DNA from: an uncultured Lachnospiraceae bacterium
GTDB lineage: Bacteria > Bacillota > Clostridia > Lachnospirales > Lachnospiraceae
Assembly: GCA_902496125.1 (NCBI GenBank)
Contig: CABUZU010000111.1
Span: 1-6,420 of the forward strand
Length of the DNA stretch: 6,420 nucleotides
Direction: 5' to 3'
Shown: piece after piece, positions 4,356 through 6,420 of the stretch
How positions within the stretch are numbered: position 1 is the stretch's first letter
Layout: every line of letters starts with the position of its first letter
Translations under genes and position numbers: made by a program
The notes under the pieces: model-generated
Seen by the model: only the letters and a program-made list of their open reading frames with translations
What the model was told of the DNA's origin: nothing
Database searches by the model: none

Positions 4356-6413
4356 ATGAGTGAAAAGAATACCATTTATGTAAACAGAGAATTGTCATGG
4401 TTAAAATTTAATGAAAGAGTATTAGAAGAAGCGAAAAGAGATGGTGTACCATTATGTGAAAAATTAAGCTTTCTATCTATTTTCCAATCAAATTTAGATG
4501 AGTTTTTCATGGTACGTGTAGGTTCTTTAGAAGACCAGAAACTTTTATCTGGCGAGAATCGAGAAAATAAAACTCATATGACGCCTCATGAACAAATTAC
4601 GGCAATTTTACAAAAAGTAAAAGAATTAAATAATGAAAAAGATGAGATTTATACGAAGCTTATGAGTCAAGTTAATAAAGAAGGTGTTCGCCTTGTTGGC
4701 TTTAAGGATTTACGAAAAGTAGAAACAAATTATTTAAACGAGTATTTTATTCGAGAAATCCTTCCACTTTTATCCATTATGATAGTAGGTCGTAAGCAGC
4801 CATTTCCATTTTTAAAGGGTCAAGAGATTTATGCGATGGCGATATTAGATAAGAAAAATGGTAAAGAAAAAATTGGAATTATTCCTTGTAATAGCGAAAT
4901 GATTCCTCGTTTAATAGAAATACCAGGAGTGGAAAATACCTATATACTTCGTGAAGAACTCATTCTTCATTTTATGCCAGATGCATTCAAAGGATATAAA
5001 ATTAAACAAAAATCTGTAATGAGAGTAACAAGAAATGCAGATATTGATGTAACAAAGGTTTACGATGAAGATTTAAATTATCGTGACCAAATGGCTCAGG
5101 TTGTAAAGCTTAGAAAAAAATTAGCTCCTGTTCGTCTTGAACTTACAAGGGATATCGAGCTAGAAATGGTAGAAAAAATGTGCCAGTACCTAGAATTAGA
5201 CCAAAGCCATGTTCTTTATTCAAGGTCTCCACTTGATTTATCGTTTGTCTTTAAGATTCAAGATATTTTAAGAAATAAGACAGAGTTATTCTTTGAAAAG
5301 AGAATGCCTCAGCCATCACCAAGTATTGATAGATTAAAACCTATTATTCCTCAGATTTTGAAAAAAGACGTTTTATTATCTTATCCTTATGAGAGTATTC
5401 GTCCATTCCTAGATATGTTACATGAGGCGGCAAGAGACCCAAAGGTGCTTTCAATTCGTATGACGTTATACCGTTTAGCAAAAAATTCAAAGGTCGTAGA
5501 AGCATTAGTAGAAGCTGCTGAAAATGGAAAGCAGGTTGATGTATTAGTGGAATTAAAGGCAAGATTTGACGAAGCTAATAATATTGATTGGAGCCGTATG
5601 TTAGAAGATGCAGGCTGTCATGTAGTTTACGGTGTAGATGGATTAAAGGTACATTCAAAGCTTTGTTTAATTACTAGAAAAGATAACGATACAATTCAAT
5701 ATATTACCCAAATTGGAACAGGAAATTATAATGAGAAAACAGCTAGACTGTATACGGATTTATCTTTAATTACAGCGAATGAAGAAATTGGTAAGGAAGC
5801 AAGAGAAGTCTTCCAAGAGATTTTAATTGGAAATACGATAGAGCATACAAATTGTTTATTAGTTGCACCAAAGTGTTTACAACAACCAATTTTAAATATG
5901 ATACAAGAAGAAATTGAAATTGCAAAATCAGGAAAACCCGCTTATATTGGATTAAAAATGAATTCGCTTACGGATAAAAAGATTATTGATAAGTTAGTAC
6001 AAGCTTCAAAAGCAGGTGTTAAAATTAATATGGTCATTCGAGGGATTTCTTGTCTAAAACCACAGGTTCCTGATGAAACGCAAAATATTCATATTCGAAG
6101 CATTGTAGGAAGATATTTAGAGCATTCTAGAATTTATATTTTCGGAACACAAGAGCGTGATAAAATTTATATTTCTTCTGCTGACTTTATGACAAGAAAT
6201 ACATTAAGACGAGTAGAAGTTGCAGCACCGATTTATGATGAACAATTAAAGCTTAGAATCCGCGAGATGTTCATTACAATGTTAAGTGATAATGTACTTG
6301 CAAGAATTGAACAGGCTGATGGAAATTATAAGAGAGAAGAAGTGGTAGAAACACCATTAAATTCACAGGAATATTTTATTGAAGAAGCGTATGCGGCAGT
6401 GAGAATGGAATAA
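4356..6413 (+). CDS. ppk1: Polyphosphate kinase 1
   Basis: This enzyme reversibly transfers the terminal phosphate of ATP onto long-chain inorganic polyphosphate. It acts in the cytoplasm or at the membrane as a store of phosphate and energy. The 685 residues are full length for PPK1. In order there are the N-terminal helical domain starting YVNRELSWLKFNERVLEEA, the middle/head domain (about 115-315), and two phospholipase-D-like C-terminal domains. Catalytic residues align with the Escherichia coli enzyme at a constant offset of two: His433 in GLKVHSK (E. coli His435, the phosphorylated residue), His590 in YLEHSR (His592), and the magnesium/phosphate-binding Arg373 (TLYR) and Arg403 (KARFDE). 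IGTGNYNEKTARLYTD (453-468) and SSADFMTRN (607-615) are also intact. The start is ATG 4356 with AGGAG at 4344-4348, 7 bases upstream. The gene is separated from the cobalt operon by a terminator, and only seven bases remain after its stop. Confidence 0.97.
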   Translation: MSEKNTIYVNRELSWLKFNERVLEEAKRDGVPLCEKLSFLSIFQSNLDEFFMVRVGSLEDQKLLSGENRENKTHMTPHEQITAILQKVKELNNEKDEIYTKLMSQVNKEGVRLVGFKDLRKVETNYLNEYFIREILPLLSIMIVGRKQPFPFLKGQEIYAMAILDKKNGKEKIGIIPCNSEMIPRLIEIPGVENTYILREELILHFMPDAFKGYKIKQKSVMRVTRNADIDVTKVYDEDLNYRDQMAQVVKLRKKLAPVRLELTRDIELEMVEKMCQYLELDQSHVLYSRSPLDLSFVFKIQDILRNKTELFFEKRMPQPSPSIDRLKPIIPQILKKDVLLSYPYESIRPFLDMLHEAARDPKVLSIRMTLYRLAKNSKVVEALVEAAENGKQVDVLVELKARFDEANNIDWSRMLEDAGCHVVYGVDGLKVHSKLCLITRKDNDTIQYITQIGTGNYNEKTARLYTDLSLITANEEIGKEAREVFQEILIGNTIEHTNCLLVAPKCLQQPILNMIQEEIEIAKSGKPAYIGLKMNSLTDKKIIDKLVQASKAGVKINMVIRGISCLKPQVPDETQNIHIRSIVGRYLEHSRIYIFGTQERDKIYISSADFMTRNTLRRVEVAAPIYDEQLKLRIREMFITMLSDNVLARIEQADGNYKREEVVETPLNSQEYFIEEAYAAVRME

Positions 6414-6420
6414 TAAAGAA

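Noticed and set aside
5344..5562. Reverse-strand open frame of 72 codons inside ppk1
   Set aside because: It is fully opposite the conserved catalytic region of polyphosphate kinase, with no ribosome binding site or recognisable protein features.
1..6420. CRISPR arrays, phage genes, insertion sequences, tRNA or rRNA genes
   Set aside because: No regularly spaced repeats, transposase or integrase signatures, or rRNA/tRNA-like sequence were seen in either strand.

Overview
The window comes from a strongly A+T-rich, low-GC Gram-positive genome. Purine-rich ribosome binding sites (AGGAGG, AAGGA, AGGTGG), intrinsic hairpin/T-run terminators, A/T-ending codons and the gene content (TRAP solute receptor, group I ECF cobalt transporter, PPK1) fit an anaerobic clostridial lineage such as the Lachnospiraceae. 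That assignment is an inference from style and content; no taxonomic marker is present. All genes lie on the + strand.

Layout. (1) Positions 1-737 hold the C-terminal two thirds or more of a TRAP transporter DctP-type binding protein, closed by two consecutive terminators (738-762 and 775-808). (2) Positions 894-1148 hold a small orphan gene of 84 codons with a good ribosome binding site and no recognisable family. (3) Positions 1149-1408 are a 260-base, very A+T-rich intergenic stretch. It contains a long near-perfect inverted repeat enclosing two smaller hairpins, followed by a candidate promoter. (4) Positions 1409-4214 hold three tightly packed genes for a group I ECF cobalt/nickel importer: cbiQ (T protein with a histidine-alternating N-terminus), cbiO (ATPase), and one gene in which CbiM and CbiN are fused. 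They end in a strong terminator at 4229-4264. (5) Positions 4356-6413 hold a full-length polyphosphate kinase 1 gene, preceded by two exact 12-base direct repeats that resemble Pho-box half-sites.

How the genes work together. CbiQ, CbiO and CbiMN should make up a complete metal importer, except that only one ATPase gene is visible, so CbiO presumably acts as a homodimer. The metal probably supplies corrin synthesis or a nickel/cobalt enzyme. No cobalamin riboswitch is recognisable upstream. The kinase gene is a separate transcription unit, and the upstream repeats suggest it may respond to phosphate. No wholly new system is evident. The items most worth a second look are the structured region before cbiQ, the His-rich CbiQ tail, the CbiM-CbiN fusion, the repeats before ppk1 and the orphan 84-codon gene.
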